The position numbers were made by a program, and so were the translations under genes. From Candidatus Hydrogenedentota bacterium (GTDB lineage: Bacteria; Hydrogenedentota; Hydrogenedentia; Hydrogenedentales; SLHB01), in assembly GCA_007130675.1 (NCBI GenBank), contig SLSB01000439.1, forward strand, positions 1-14,930: a stretch of 14,930 nt of DNA, in the 5' to 3' direction. Of the stretch, positions 6,390 through 13,843 are shown one piece after another. Below the pieces are notes generated by a model that had not been told where the DNA came from, searched no databases, and saw nothing but the letters and a program-made list of their open reading frames with translations. Every line of letters begins with the position of its first letter. Position 1 is the first letter of the stretch.

Positions 6390-6410
6390 AGTTCGTGTAG
6401 AACTTACACG
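6390..6410. promoter_or_regulatory. interleaved double dyad, possible activator-binding site
   Basis: Four consecutive 5-mers read AGTTC, GTGTA, GAACT, TACAC: the first is complementary to the third and the second to the fourth. The second pair extends to CGTGTA/TACACG. The site lies 93-113 bp upstream of the predicted sigma-54 start of the receiver-like gene, a normal distance for enhancer binding. It also lies in the 3' region of the activator gene, next to a T-rich tract on the minus strand. Confidence 0.4.
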
Positions 6411-6457
6411 GGAAAAAAGAAGACAGCTGACCACAAGCGCCACGCGATGAGAGCAGA

Positions 6458-7504
6458 TCAGTCTCTTTTCGCAGAATGCCCCTGCCCCCACTTGCCGAGG
6501 CGGTCGTACAGCGTCTTCCTGCTTACGCCCAGCATTTTTGCCGCGCGCGTCTTGTTGTTCCCGCAAAAATCGAGAGTCCGAAGCACATAGGTCCGCTGGG
6601 CCTCTTCCAGAGAAGCTCCCAGAGGCATGAACACCCCTTCTTTCACTGTGACTGCTTGTGTCTCGGAGCCATCCGAGCCGAACTCGAAAACGGACGCTTC
6701 TTTCGGCGAGGCGCTTGCCTGAGCATCCCGCACGCGCGCGGGCAAATACTCCAGTGTGATGTCGCCTTTTTCGGCCATAATGCATGCCTGTGCAAGCGTA
6801 TTCTTTAATTCACGGACGTTGCCGGTCCAGGGGTAGCATTGAAGGGACTCGAGCACCCCCGGTCCGAAGCCTGTGATGTGCAGGTCGAACTCGGCGTTGA
6901 TGTCGGCGAGAAACACATCGATCAGCGTCCGAATATCCTCGCTGCGTTCACGAAGGGCGGGTAAGGGAATATATAACACACTGAACCGGTGGAAAAGATC
7001 CGCCCGGAACTCGCCTGCGTCCACCGCGTCGCGCAAATCGGTGTTTGTCGCGGCAATAATGCGCACATCCGAGTGCTCATCGGTGTGCGCCCCGACAGGC
7101 CGGAACGCGCCGGTCTCGAGAACACGCAAAAGCGCGACTTGCACGGCCTCGTCCATAGTGTTGATCTCATCGAGAAACAGTGTTCCGCCATCGGCCTCGA
7201 GAAACCGGCCGGCTTTGTGCTCGGTCGCCCCGGTAAACGCCCCTTTCACGTGGCCGAAAAGCTCACTGACCATCAATTCCTTCGAGATCACGCCCGTGTT
7301 AAGCGCTACGAAAGGTTTTCCCGCACGGCGGCTGCGCTGATGGATCTCCCGCGCCAGCATATCCTTGCCCGTGCCGGTTTCCCCCGAGATCAGCGTCGGC
7401 AGATCTATCTTCGCGGCCTTTTCCGCCAAGCCGAATACTGCGCGCATTACGCCACTGGATCCAACCAGTGTTCCAAATCTATAGGGAACCCGCGCAGTGG
7501 TCAT
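6458..7504 (-). CDS. sigma-54-dependent transcriptional activator without sensory domain
   Basis: The 348-residue bacterial enhancer-binding protein opens open complexes at sigma-54 promoters by ATP hydrolysis. The AAA+ domain occupies about 8-260: Walker A GETGTGKD (41-48), the sigma-54-contacting GAFTGA loop (88-93), Walker B GGTLFLDEI (106-114), arginines R167 and R173 in the FRADLFHRF segment, and WTGNVREL (226-233). A linker leads to a Fis-type helix-turn-helix (about 299-338, NNKTRAAKMLGVSRKTLYDRL). There is no receiver, GAF or PAS domain, as in PspF. The reading frame stays open much further upstream, but only antisense to the PRC-barrel gene; ATG 7504 has GGAAGGA six bases before it and follows its own promoter. 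It probably drives the two flanking sigma-54 promoters. Confidence 0.93.
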   Translation of the reverse strand: MTTARVPYRFGTLVGSSGVMRAVFGLAEKAAKIDLPTLISGETGTGKDMLAREIHQRSRRAGKPFVALNTGVISKELMVSELFGHVKGAFTGATEHKAGRFLEADGGTLFLDEINTMDEAVQVALLRVLETGAFRPVGAHTDEHSDVRIIAATNTDLRDAVDAGEFRADLFHRFSVLYIPLPALRERSEDIRTLIDVFLADINAEFDLHITGFGPGVLESLQCYPWTGNVRELKNTLAQACIMAEKGDITLEYLPARVRDAQASASPKEASVFEFGSDGSETQAVTVKEGVFMPLGASLEEAQRTYVLRTLDFCGNNKTRAAKMLGVSRKTLYDRLGKWGQGHSAKRD

Positions 7505-7533
7505 GACATGTCCTTCCGAAAGCTCTGCAGCAC

Positions 7534-7559
7534 CGCTGTTTACTGTAACACTACCAGCG
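7534..7559. promoter_or_regulatory. nested inverted repeats, candidate activator site and autoregulation point
   Basis: CGCTG (7534-7538) and CAGCG (7555-7559) are complementary arms 16 bp apart. Within them TGTT (7537-7540) and AACA (7547-7550) form a second dyad. The block lies 57-82 bp upstream of the predicted sigma-54 start of the PRC-barrel gene and covers the -10 of the activator's own promoter. Occupancy could therefore activate one gene and repress the other; this is inference. Confidence 0.35.
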
Positions 7560-7570
7560 CTTCCCGTCAA
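7542..7570 (-). promoter_or_regulatory. sigma-70-type promoter of the sigma-54 activator gene
   Basis: On the minus strand TTGACG (7570-7565) is one base from the consensus -35. It is followed after exactly 17 bp by TACAGT (7547-7542), four of six bases of the -10. The predicted start, near 7535, gives a leader of about 30 nt before ATG 7504. Confidence 0.6.
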
Positions 7571-7588
7571 ACCCCCGGAGCTGGCCGT

Positions 7589-7605
7589 TTGGCATGAACA
7601 TTGCT
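7589..7605 (+). promoter_or_regulatory. sigma-54 promoter of the PRC-barrel gene
   Basis: TTGGCATGAACATTGCT has GG at 7591-7592 and GC at 7603-7604, separated by exactly 10 bases, with TTGGCAT and TTGCT blocks close to the TGGCAC-N5-TTGCW consensus. The predicted start is 7616, 30 nt ahead of the ATG at 7646. The strong ribosome site AAAGGAGGA lies inside that leader, and the activator gene is immediately divergent. Confidence 0.75.
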
Positions 7606-7645
7606 CACATTCAACCAGGCGCTGCCGCCCAAAAGGAGGATAACC

Positions 7646-8371
7646 ATGTTTCGTAGTCTCAGCGATTTGTTCGGGTATGGCATAAACGCCGTCGACGGGC
7701 CCGCGGGCTCGGTATACGATTTCTATTTTGACGACACCCTCTGGGGCGTCCGGTATGTGGTGGCCGATACAGGAGTGATTCTGCCCGGCCGAAAAGTGCT
7801 CCTGGCGCCCCAAGCCATCACCGAAGCCGATTGGGCCGCGCGCCTGCTGTCCGTGCCGCTTACACAAAAGGAAATTCGTGAGGGGCCTTCGAGAGAAGAA
7901 GACAAACCGGTCTCGCGTCAAGAAGAAGAAGAGCTGCACGAATACTACCAATGGGCCCCTTATTGGGCGCCAGGCGTGCCCTTTGGGGCCGCACCCATTC
8001 CCCCGCCTGGCCCGCAGCCCGAAGGTTTCGAAAAGGCGCCCAAAGGCGACCCCCATCTCAGGAGCCTGCGAGAGGTCTTGGGGTACGCACTCGTGGCAAC
8101 CGATGGACAAATCGGGCACATCGAGGATTTCGTCGCCGATGACGAGACGTGGGGTATCCGGTTGGCAGTGATCGATACGCGCAACTGGTTGCCCGGAAAG
8201 AAAGTCGCGTTTTCGCCCCACTGGATTGACCGTATCGATTGGGGCGGGAAAATGGCCAAGACACGGCTCAATACAGACCAAATCCGCAATGCGCCCGAAT
8301 TCGACCCCGCCGAACCGGTCAACGAAGAACTCGAAGTGCGGCTCTATGACTACTACGGCAGACCGCACTGA
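7646..8371 (+). CDS. tandem PRC-barrel domain protein
   Basis: The 241-residue protein consists of two copies of a PRC-barrel-like unit, about residues 10-80 and 146-216. They share the pattern GYxxxxxDGxxGxxxDFxxDDxxWGxRxxVxDTxxxLPGxKVxxxP. Each copy is followed by a Glu-rich segment ending in a YY motif (EEELHEYY and ELEVRLYDYY), so the duplication includes that tail. A Pro-rich linker (about 104-127) separates the units. No signal peptide or membrane segment, so cytosolic. PRC-barrels serve in photosynthetic reaction centres and RNA metabolism as binding modules; here a structural or regulatory role is likely. ATG 7646 is preceded by AAAGGAGGA, the best ribosome site in the window. Expression probably depends on sigma-54. 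Confidence 0.88.
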   Translation: MFRSLSDLFGYGINAVDGPAGSVYDFYFDDTLWGVRYVVADTGVILPGRKVLLAPQAITEADWAARLLSVPLTQKEIREGPSREEDKPVSRQEEEELHEYYQWAPYWAPGVPFGAAPIPPPGPQPEGFEKAPKGDPHLRSLREVLGYALVATDGQIGHIEDFVADDETWGIRLAVIDTRNWLPGKKVAFSPHWIDRIDWGGKMAKTRLNTDQIRNAPEFDPAEPVNEELEVRLYDYYGRPH

Positions 8372-8478
8372 TCAGGGCATTTCACCGCTTTCAACTGGCG
8401 GCGTCCTTGTCTTGAGCACACCCTTTTGCATGAATGGATTGCGATTCTCAGATGCCGCGGGCTGCTGCAAAATGCGAG

Positions 8479-10749
8479 TTAATGCTCTTCCGAAGCGTCG
8501 GCGGGACAAAAGCGGCCCTGCGGGACGGCCTCGACTTCACAAGGGGGGCACCCCGGCAGTGCAACGCGCAGCCGCGGCGCGGTGGCGCGCCAATCGGCAT
8601 CCCAGGCAACAACCGGGCGGCCGTTTTCCGACCTCACCGAGACGGTGATCGGGCCATAGGCGGTCAACGTAGGCCCCATGCGCGAGGATTGGCCATGCCA
8701 CGCCGGCGGGATGCCAGACGCGAGCACCAACACCCCCTCTTCTTCGCGCACAAACATATTGCGCATCATCATCACCCATTCGGCCGCGGCCCAGAGATGT
8801 TGGCCATCTCCCATACACCCCCCTTTCGTGCGCGGGTGAATAGCCTCGGGCCACTGACCGGTCGGAGAGGCGAGATCCGCCACGCTGGTTACGAGGTCGG
8901 CAAACCTGTGGTCCCCGGCCCGCAGTAGTGCCTGAGCAAGCATGAGCGTCAAATAGGCGTTCAACCCGGAATGAATCATGTCTTGAAAAAACGCCCCCTG
9001 CACAAGACAGGTATCCATCAAGAAGTCTGCCGTAGCGCACATCCCTTCATCGTCCTCGGGCAACAGCGCGAGCGGATAAGACGCCACCAGCGAGCCGATG
9101 GCCCCGGCATCCATGCGGCGATAGGGGGACGCGGGAATGCCCGGCCTCGCCCGCGGAATCGGAGATAGCGCAAGGCTCCGGTCTATGGCCGCCATAACCA
9201 TCGCCGCTTCTTTTTGAAAACGGGCGGAGCTGGCGCTGTCTTGCCACGCCGCGCACAATTCTGCGGCCCCTTTGAGCCCTGCCGCGGCAAAGAAATCGTC
9301 CCAATAGTAATAGTCGTTGTTCCCCAGATGTTCCGCGCTGAACCCCGCAGGCAATAGACCCGCGTGCGGTTCGTCGAGGTTTTCGGAGCAGCGGTTTCTG
9401 ATAATCCACTCGGCACCCTTCATGATGGGCTTGCGCCATGCCTGTTTCGGAGACTCCCCCGAAAGCCGAGTGTATTGCCAATACGCCCAAAGTGCCGCAC
9501 CATTGGAATCCCATTCACCATCCTGCGACAAAAAGAATCCATCCCAGCGCTGGCGTTTCCCAAAATCGTCGAGAACGCGTTCTGCCCGCTTCAGAAGGCC
9601 CAGAGCCAGCATTGCGTTAAGAATGAATGCGGAGTCACGAAACCAGAAACGTTTGTAGGTATACGGGCCGGGATACACGTCGCGAGGCGCAAGAAGCACC
9701 AGAGAATGCCGGGCTGCGTCGAACAGAAACTGCTGCCGGGGGTCCGGCAACGACGCCTCGCACCTGTTCACAAACGCCTCAGTCCAAGGGCGGGGGGCGC
9801 CATGCGGCAGCACGGGCGCCGAACGGGAGTCTTCGCTAAGATCAACCTCGACCATCACACGCTCTTCGCTCTTGCCAGGCATCCGAAAAAGCGCCGCGGC
9901 CGTAAGCAGTCCCACGTCGCAGTGATGACTCGTGCGCTGGGGCCGATCCAGAAGCCCGAGGTGCACGTCGCCCATGGCGTAGCCTGAGCACGCATGCCCC
10001 TCAAACCCTTTCGAAAAACTCACCAGCGCCTTGCCATTCACACGCCATTGGCGTCCCTGGTCTTCGACCGAAATATCATGGACGAAACTGACTCCTTCCG
10101 GGTTAAATGGCCGCAACGCCATGGCCAGCCAGCCCGCGGTTTGCGTACCCGCTCGATACTCCGCCTTAAGCATTGGGCGGTTGCCCTCCCACGCCACCCA
10201 TGCCTCCGATTCCAACCACATATCGCCCTCTTCGATGCGCGTGGTCAGCCGGGGGCCATCACACAGCGACAACTGCTGAGCGGCCACGGCCGACTTCGAG
10301 GGCAGCAGTTGGCGGCCGCTGTCTTGCAGCAGCCACGCATCCAACGACCACCCGTCGAAGAACGGCGTCAGCAATCCGCGCGGGTCGATAATCGGATAGG
10401 CGTTACAATCGGGCAACCCCAGGGCCGTCCAGTTGCGCTGTGCAAGGTTGATGTGGGTAAACGAAAAGGCTCGGGGCACAAACGCTTCGTCCTGCGGATT
10501 GAATTGTTTCTGGACCCAGTACGGCCACACCCAATCAAGATTGTATTGGATCGCCTTGGTGTTGAGAAGACCGCGCGCATGGAAAACGACACCCGCACGG
10601 AGCAGTTCGATCGGCACCGTAACGGGCGCGGGCTGTCCAAAACGGTCAAGGTGCGCGGCGAACTCGACCGGATCAATAAATCCAAACGAACGGGCAATGC
10701 GGCGCACCACATACTTCCAGGGCAATACGCGTTTAAGCATGGTCTTCAT
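8479..10749 (-). CDS. large (alpha/alpha)6 glycoside hydrolase, GH15/GH63/debranching-like
   Basis: The 756-residue protein has an N-terminal beta-rich region (about 1-330) and a C-terminal six-hairpin catalytic domain (about 335-700), as in glucoamylase-, GH63- and glycogen-debranching-type enzymes. Typical segments are YTYKRFWFRDSAF (363-375), DGEWDSNGAALWAY (410-423), with an acid in the usual place for catalysis, NNDYYYWDDFFAAAGL (477-492), and GQWPEAIHPRTKGGCMGDGQ (631-650), with E635 as second acid candidate, followed by HLWAAAEW. No signal peptide is evident, so probably cytosolic, acting on a glucan or oligosaccharide. GGAG a few bases upstream supports ATG 10749, which overlaps the end of the RND pump gene by 17 bp; ATG 10740 is an alternative. 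The last gene of this operon; substrate unknown. Confidence 0.82.
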   Translation of the reverse strand: MKTMLKRVLPWKYVVRRIARSFGFIDPVEFAAHLDRFGQPAPVTVPIELLRAGVVFHARGLLNTKAIQYNLDWVWPYWVQKQFNPQDEAFVPRAFSFTHINLAQRNWTALGLPDCNAYPIIDPRGLLTPFFDGWSLDAWLLQDSGRQLLPSKSAVAAQQLSLCDGPRLTTRIEEGDMWLESEAWVAWEGNRPMLKAEYRAGTQTAGWLAMALRPFNPEGVSFVHDISVEDQGRQWRVNGKALVSFSKGFEGHACSGYAMGDVHLGLLDRPQRTSHHCDVGLLTAAALFRMPGKSEERVMVEVDLSEDSRSAPVLPHGAPRPWTEAFVNRCEASLPDPRQQFLFDAARHSLVLLAPRDVYPGPYTYKRFWFRDSAFILNAMLALGLLKRAERVLDDFGKRQRWDGFFLSQDGEWDSNGAALWAYWQYTRLSGESPKQAWRKPIMKGAEWIIRNRCSENLDEPHAGLLPAGFSAEHLGNNDYYYWDDFFAAAGLKGAAELCAAWQDSASSARFQKEAAMVMAAIDRSLALSPIPRARPGIPASPYRRMDAGAIGSLVASYPLALLPEDDEGMCATADFLMDTCLVQGAFFQDMIHSGLNAYLTLMLAQALLRAGDHRFADLVTSVADLASPTGQWPEAIHPRTKGGCMGDGQHLWAAAEWVMMMRNMFVREEEGVLVLASGIPPAWHGQSSRMGPTLTAYGPITVSVRSENGRPVVAWDADWRATAPRLRVALPGCPPCEVEAVPQGRFCPADASEEH

Positions 10750-13700
10750 GATTCTCCAATCTATCGAGCCGCATTTCTGAAAAGTCGACTCTAAACAGAA
10801 GCCCAAACAACACCGGAACAATGCCCAGAGTCAGCACCGTTGAAAAAAGCAGGCCGAAGGCAATTGCCACCGCCATGGGTTCCCACATCGGACCGCCACC
10901 CACATACAGCGGGATCATGCCGGCGATCGTGGTGGCGGCTGTCAGTAGAATGGGACGAAAACGCCGTTGCGCGGCACGCACTACCGCTTCGGGGCCCGGG
11001 TAGCCGTTTTCGTCCATTTCGATGCCAATGCGTTTGATTAAGACGATGCCATTATTTATCACGATACCCGACAGCGAAATCACCCCAAGCAGCGTCATGA
11101 AACCAAAATACGACCGCATCACGAGAAGGCCGATCACGACGCCGATGAGCGCCAGCGGAATCGTAAGCAACGTAATAATCGTTTTGCGGAACGAGTCGAA
11201 CTCGAGCACGAGAAGAATGAAAACGATAAACGCCGCCACAGGCACCTTCGCAAGGATTGCCCGGTTCGCTTCGCGGGACTCTCCCACCGTGCCGCCGATC
11301 TCGTAGGAATATCCCGGTTGCCAGTCAAGAGATTCCAACCATGGCTCGATGCGGCCCACGACTTGGCGCGCCGTATAGCCGTTGGCAATGTCGGCTTGAG
11401 CACTGACGGTGCGCTGTTCATTCCGGCGCAAGACCTTTCCCTCCTGCCATGCGAGGCGCACATCGGCAATCTGGCTCAATGGTGCGGACCTTCCGGAGCG
11501 CAAGCCGTATACCTGCAGGTTCTCGAGCTTGGCCAGCGCGTCCCGGTCTCGGTCAACAGCCCGCAAAATGACTGGGATGAGTTCGTCTCCCTCGCGGTAG
11601 TTTGTCAGAGCAATCCCATCGAGATGCGTGTGCATCGACATCGCAATGTCCTGCGCCGTCAACCCCGCGCGGCGGGCGCGGCTCTGGTCAACATCGATTC
11701 GGAACACGGGCACACGCCCTCCCCAGTCATCCGTCACCTGCCGGGCGCCCGCCGTTTCACGTAGCTCTTGCTTTATCCGGTGGGCATAAGCCAGCAGTGT
11801 TTCTTTGTCTTGGCCTGAAACCCTGATCTCGACGGGCCGGTCCACAGGCGGGCCCATCTGCACAGGCTGGACCGTGACGGCGGCGTCTGGCAGCGCACGC
11901 ATGCAAAACGCCTCCACCTCGCGCATCAGCCGGTCGTTGTGCTTGGGCGACGTGGTATTGACCAGAATGAACGCATACTCCGGGCGTGGCGCCTCGGGGG
12001 CGTGAGTAAGAATGTAACGGGGGCCACCCTCGCCGATGAAGGCGCCCCAGTTGATCACCCCAGCGGAGTCCACCGCGTCCTTTTCCATGCTCAATTTCCG
12101 TCGCATGAATTCCCCAACGGCTTTGACACCCGCTTCCACCTCTTCGATCGCGGTTCCTTCGGGGTACTCGAGTTCGCATGTGAACGTCGCCCGATCGCTG
12201 GGCGGGAAAAACGTGATGGGCACAAAACGAGCCCCTGCCACAGCCAGCGCAAAAAGACAGCACGTAACCCCAACCACACTTTTCGGATGACGCAGCATTA
12301 CGATCAGACTCTTTCCGTAAACCCGGTACACCTTCTCCTGAAAGCCTTTGCCTTCAGAATCCTTCGTGTAGGGCCGGGCGTAGCGCACGCAGAGAAGTGG
12401 CGTGAATGTGTGTGCGATGCCCCATGAACACAGCAAGCTGATGGTGACCACCTGAAAAAGCGGCGTGGTGTATTCTCCAGCAAGACTGTCTGCCAGGTAG
12501 ATCGGCGAGAAACCCGCGGCGGTCGTCAGCGAAGAGGTCAAAAGAGGCGCCCACAGCTCGTGCCCCGTCTTTGCCGCCGCCTTCACCGCTTTCATTCCCT
12601 CGCCCATATACACCATGATGGACTCCGAGACCACTACGGCGTTGTCGACCAGAATCCCCAGCGCGATGATGAGCGAAGCCAGAGAGACCTGGTCAAGACC
12701 AATGCCAGTGACTCGCATAATGGTGAACGTGGCCAGCATGGTGACCGGAATGAGCGTCGCGACCAGAAGACCCACGCGCGCGCCAAGAAAAAGAAGCATG
12801 ACCAGGCAGACGATCAGCACGCTTTGCAGCACATTGGAAAGAAATTCGTTGATCTTCGTTTCCACGGCGTCCGGCTGAAACGCAAGAATCTCGAATTGAA
12901 TGTCCAAAGGGTACTGCTTCTGCCACGTTTGCATAAGCTGCCGAACGTCTTCGCCCAGACGCATTATATTGCCGTCTTCACGAAGCGAAACCGTAACAGC
13001 CAGCCCCTCCTCGCCAGAAACGTGAACCTTTGTGCGAGCGGGATCAACATAGCCGCGCCGAATGTCCGCAATATTCTCGAGAAACACCGTGCGCTGCTCC
13101 TCCGGGAGAAAAACCGCTGTCTTCCGCAGTTCCTCGAGCGAAACATAATCGCCGCGAGGCTCCAACTCGATGCGCCGGTGCCCTATGCGAACATGGCCCC
13201 CGGGGGCGATGACATTGGCCGCGTCCAATGTCTCACCCAGGTAGGCAGGCGTAAGCCCATAACCGGCAAGCCGTTCGTGCGCAAATTCGACGAAGATCCG
13301 CTCTTCCTGGACCCCATGCGTTTGGACCTTGGCCGCGTCGTCCAACACGAGCAGATCGTCCTCGAGGGCTTCGGCGATATCGTGCAGTTCCGCGTGCGAA
13401 GCGCCCTCCCCCGTCAAACCGATGACAATGCCGTACACATCCCCAAAGTCGTCATTCACGATGGGGCCGATCAGATCCTCGGGCAGGTCGTCGCGCCGTT
13501 TATGAATCTGGTGCCTCAATTCGTCCCAGATCTGTGCGAGGTCGGTGTAATGATGATACACCTCAACCTGGATAACACAGACGCCTCGGCGTGACTCGCT
13601 GACGGTCTCTTTCACTTCCGGCATCTCATGAAACGCCCGCTCCAGTTCTTTAGTGACCAAATGCTCGACCCGGACGGCATCGGCGCCGGGCAAGTAGGCG

Positions 13701-13843
13701 GACACCAGAGCCGTCCGGATAGTAAACCCGGGGTCTTCCGCCCGGGGGAGGCTATACAAAGAGTAAAGGCCGCCGATGACCGCGACCCCCACCAGCGCCA
13801 CCGGGATACGGCTCCTCCGCACGGCTAATTCGGTAAGATTCAT
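10733..13843 (-). CDS. RND-family efflux pump, inner-membrane permease
   Basis: The 1036-residue length is that of AcrB/HAE-type transporters. The architecture is complete: an N-terminal helix (about 12-32), a periplasmic loop (33-335), TM2-TM6, a second large periplasmic loop, and TM8-TM12 ending near 1020. TM4 carries IALGILVDNAVVV (about 393-405): D400 matches the first proton-relay Asp, while the second Asp of the AcrB DD pair is Asn401. TM10 reads SGIVINNGIVLI (about 926-937), with Asn where AcrB has its relay Lys. RFRPILLT (961-968) is a further family motif. ATG 13843 overlaps the upstream fusion-protein stop as ATGA. It should export lipophilic or toxic compounds using the proton gradient; the substrate is unknown. 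No outer-membrane channel gene is visible in the window. Confidence 0.95.
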   Translation of the reverse strand: MNLTELAVRRSRIPVALVGVAVIGGLYSLYSLPRAEDPGFTIRTALVSAYLPGADAVRVEHLVTKELERAFHEMPEVKETVSESRRGVCVIQVEVYHHYTDLAQIWDELRHQIHKRRDDLPEDLIGPIVNDDFGDVYGIVIGLTGEGASHAELHDIAEALEDDLLVLDDAAKVQTHGVQEERIFVEFAHERLAGYGLTPAYLGETLDAANVIAPGGHVRIGHRRIELEPRGDYVSLEELRKTAVFLPEEQRTVFLENIADIRRGYVDPARTKVHVSGEEGLAVTVSLREDGNIMRLGEDVRQLMQTWQKQYPLDIQFEILAFQPDAVETKINEFLSNVLQSVLIVCLVMLLFLGARVGLLVATLIPVTMLATFTIMRVTGIGLDQVSLASLIIALGILVDNAVVVSESIMVYMGEGMKAVKAAAKTGHELWAPLLTSSLTTAAGFSPIYLADSLAGEYTTPLFQVVTISLLCSWGIAHTFTPLLCVRYARPYTKDSEGKGFQEKVYRVYGKSLIVMLRHPKSVVGVTCCLFALAVAGARFVPITFFPPSDRATFTCELEYPEGTAIEEVEAGVKAVGEFMRRKLSMEKDAVDSAGVINWGAFIGEGGPRYILTHAPEAPRPEYAFILVNTTSPKHNDRLMREVEAFCMRALPDAAVTVQPVQMGPPVDRPVEIRVSGQDKETLLAYAHRIKQELRETAGARQVTDDWGGRVPVFRIDVDQSRARRAGLTAQDIAMSMHTHLDGIALTNYREGDELIPVILRAVDRDRDALAKLENLQVYGLRSGRSAPLSQIADVRLAWQEGKVLRRNEQRTVSAQADIANGYTARQVVGRIEPWLESLDWQPGYSYEIGGTVGESREANRAILAKVPVAAFIVFILLVLEFDSFRKTIITLLTIPLALIGVVIGLLVMRSYFGFMTLLGVISLSGIVINNGIVLIKRIGIEMDENGYPGPEAVVRAAQRRFRPILLTAATTIAGMIPLYVGGGPMWEPMAVAIAFGLLFSTVLTLGIVPVLFGLLFRVDFSEMRLDRLENHEDHA

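Noticed and set aside
7505..8368. N-terminal extension of the sigma-54 activator frame by 288 codons
   Set aside because: It lies entirely antisense to the PRC-barrel gene and the intergenic promoters, and its residues match no activator domain. ATG 7504 has a strong ribosome site and a promoter just upstream.
8372..8478. Possible terminator between the convergent PRC-barrel and glycosidase genes
   Set aside because: I found only short, interrupted pairing and no U-tract.
12560..13594. 344-codon plus-strand reading frame within the RND pump gene
   Set aside because: Antisense shadow of a complete, recognisable pump; low-complexity composition and no ribosome site noted.
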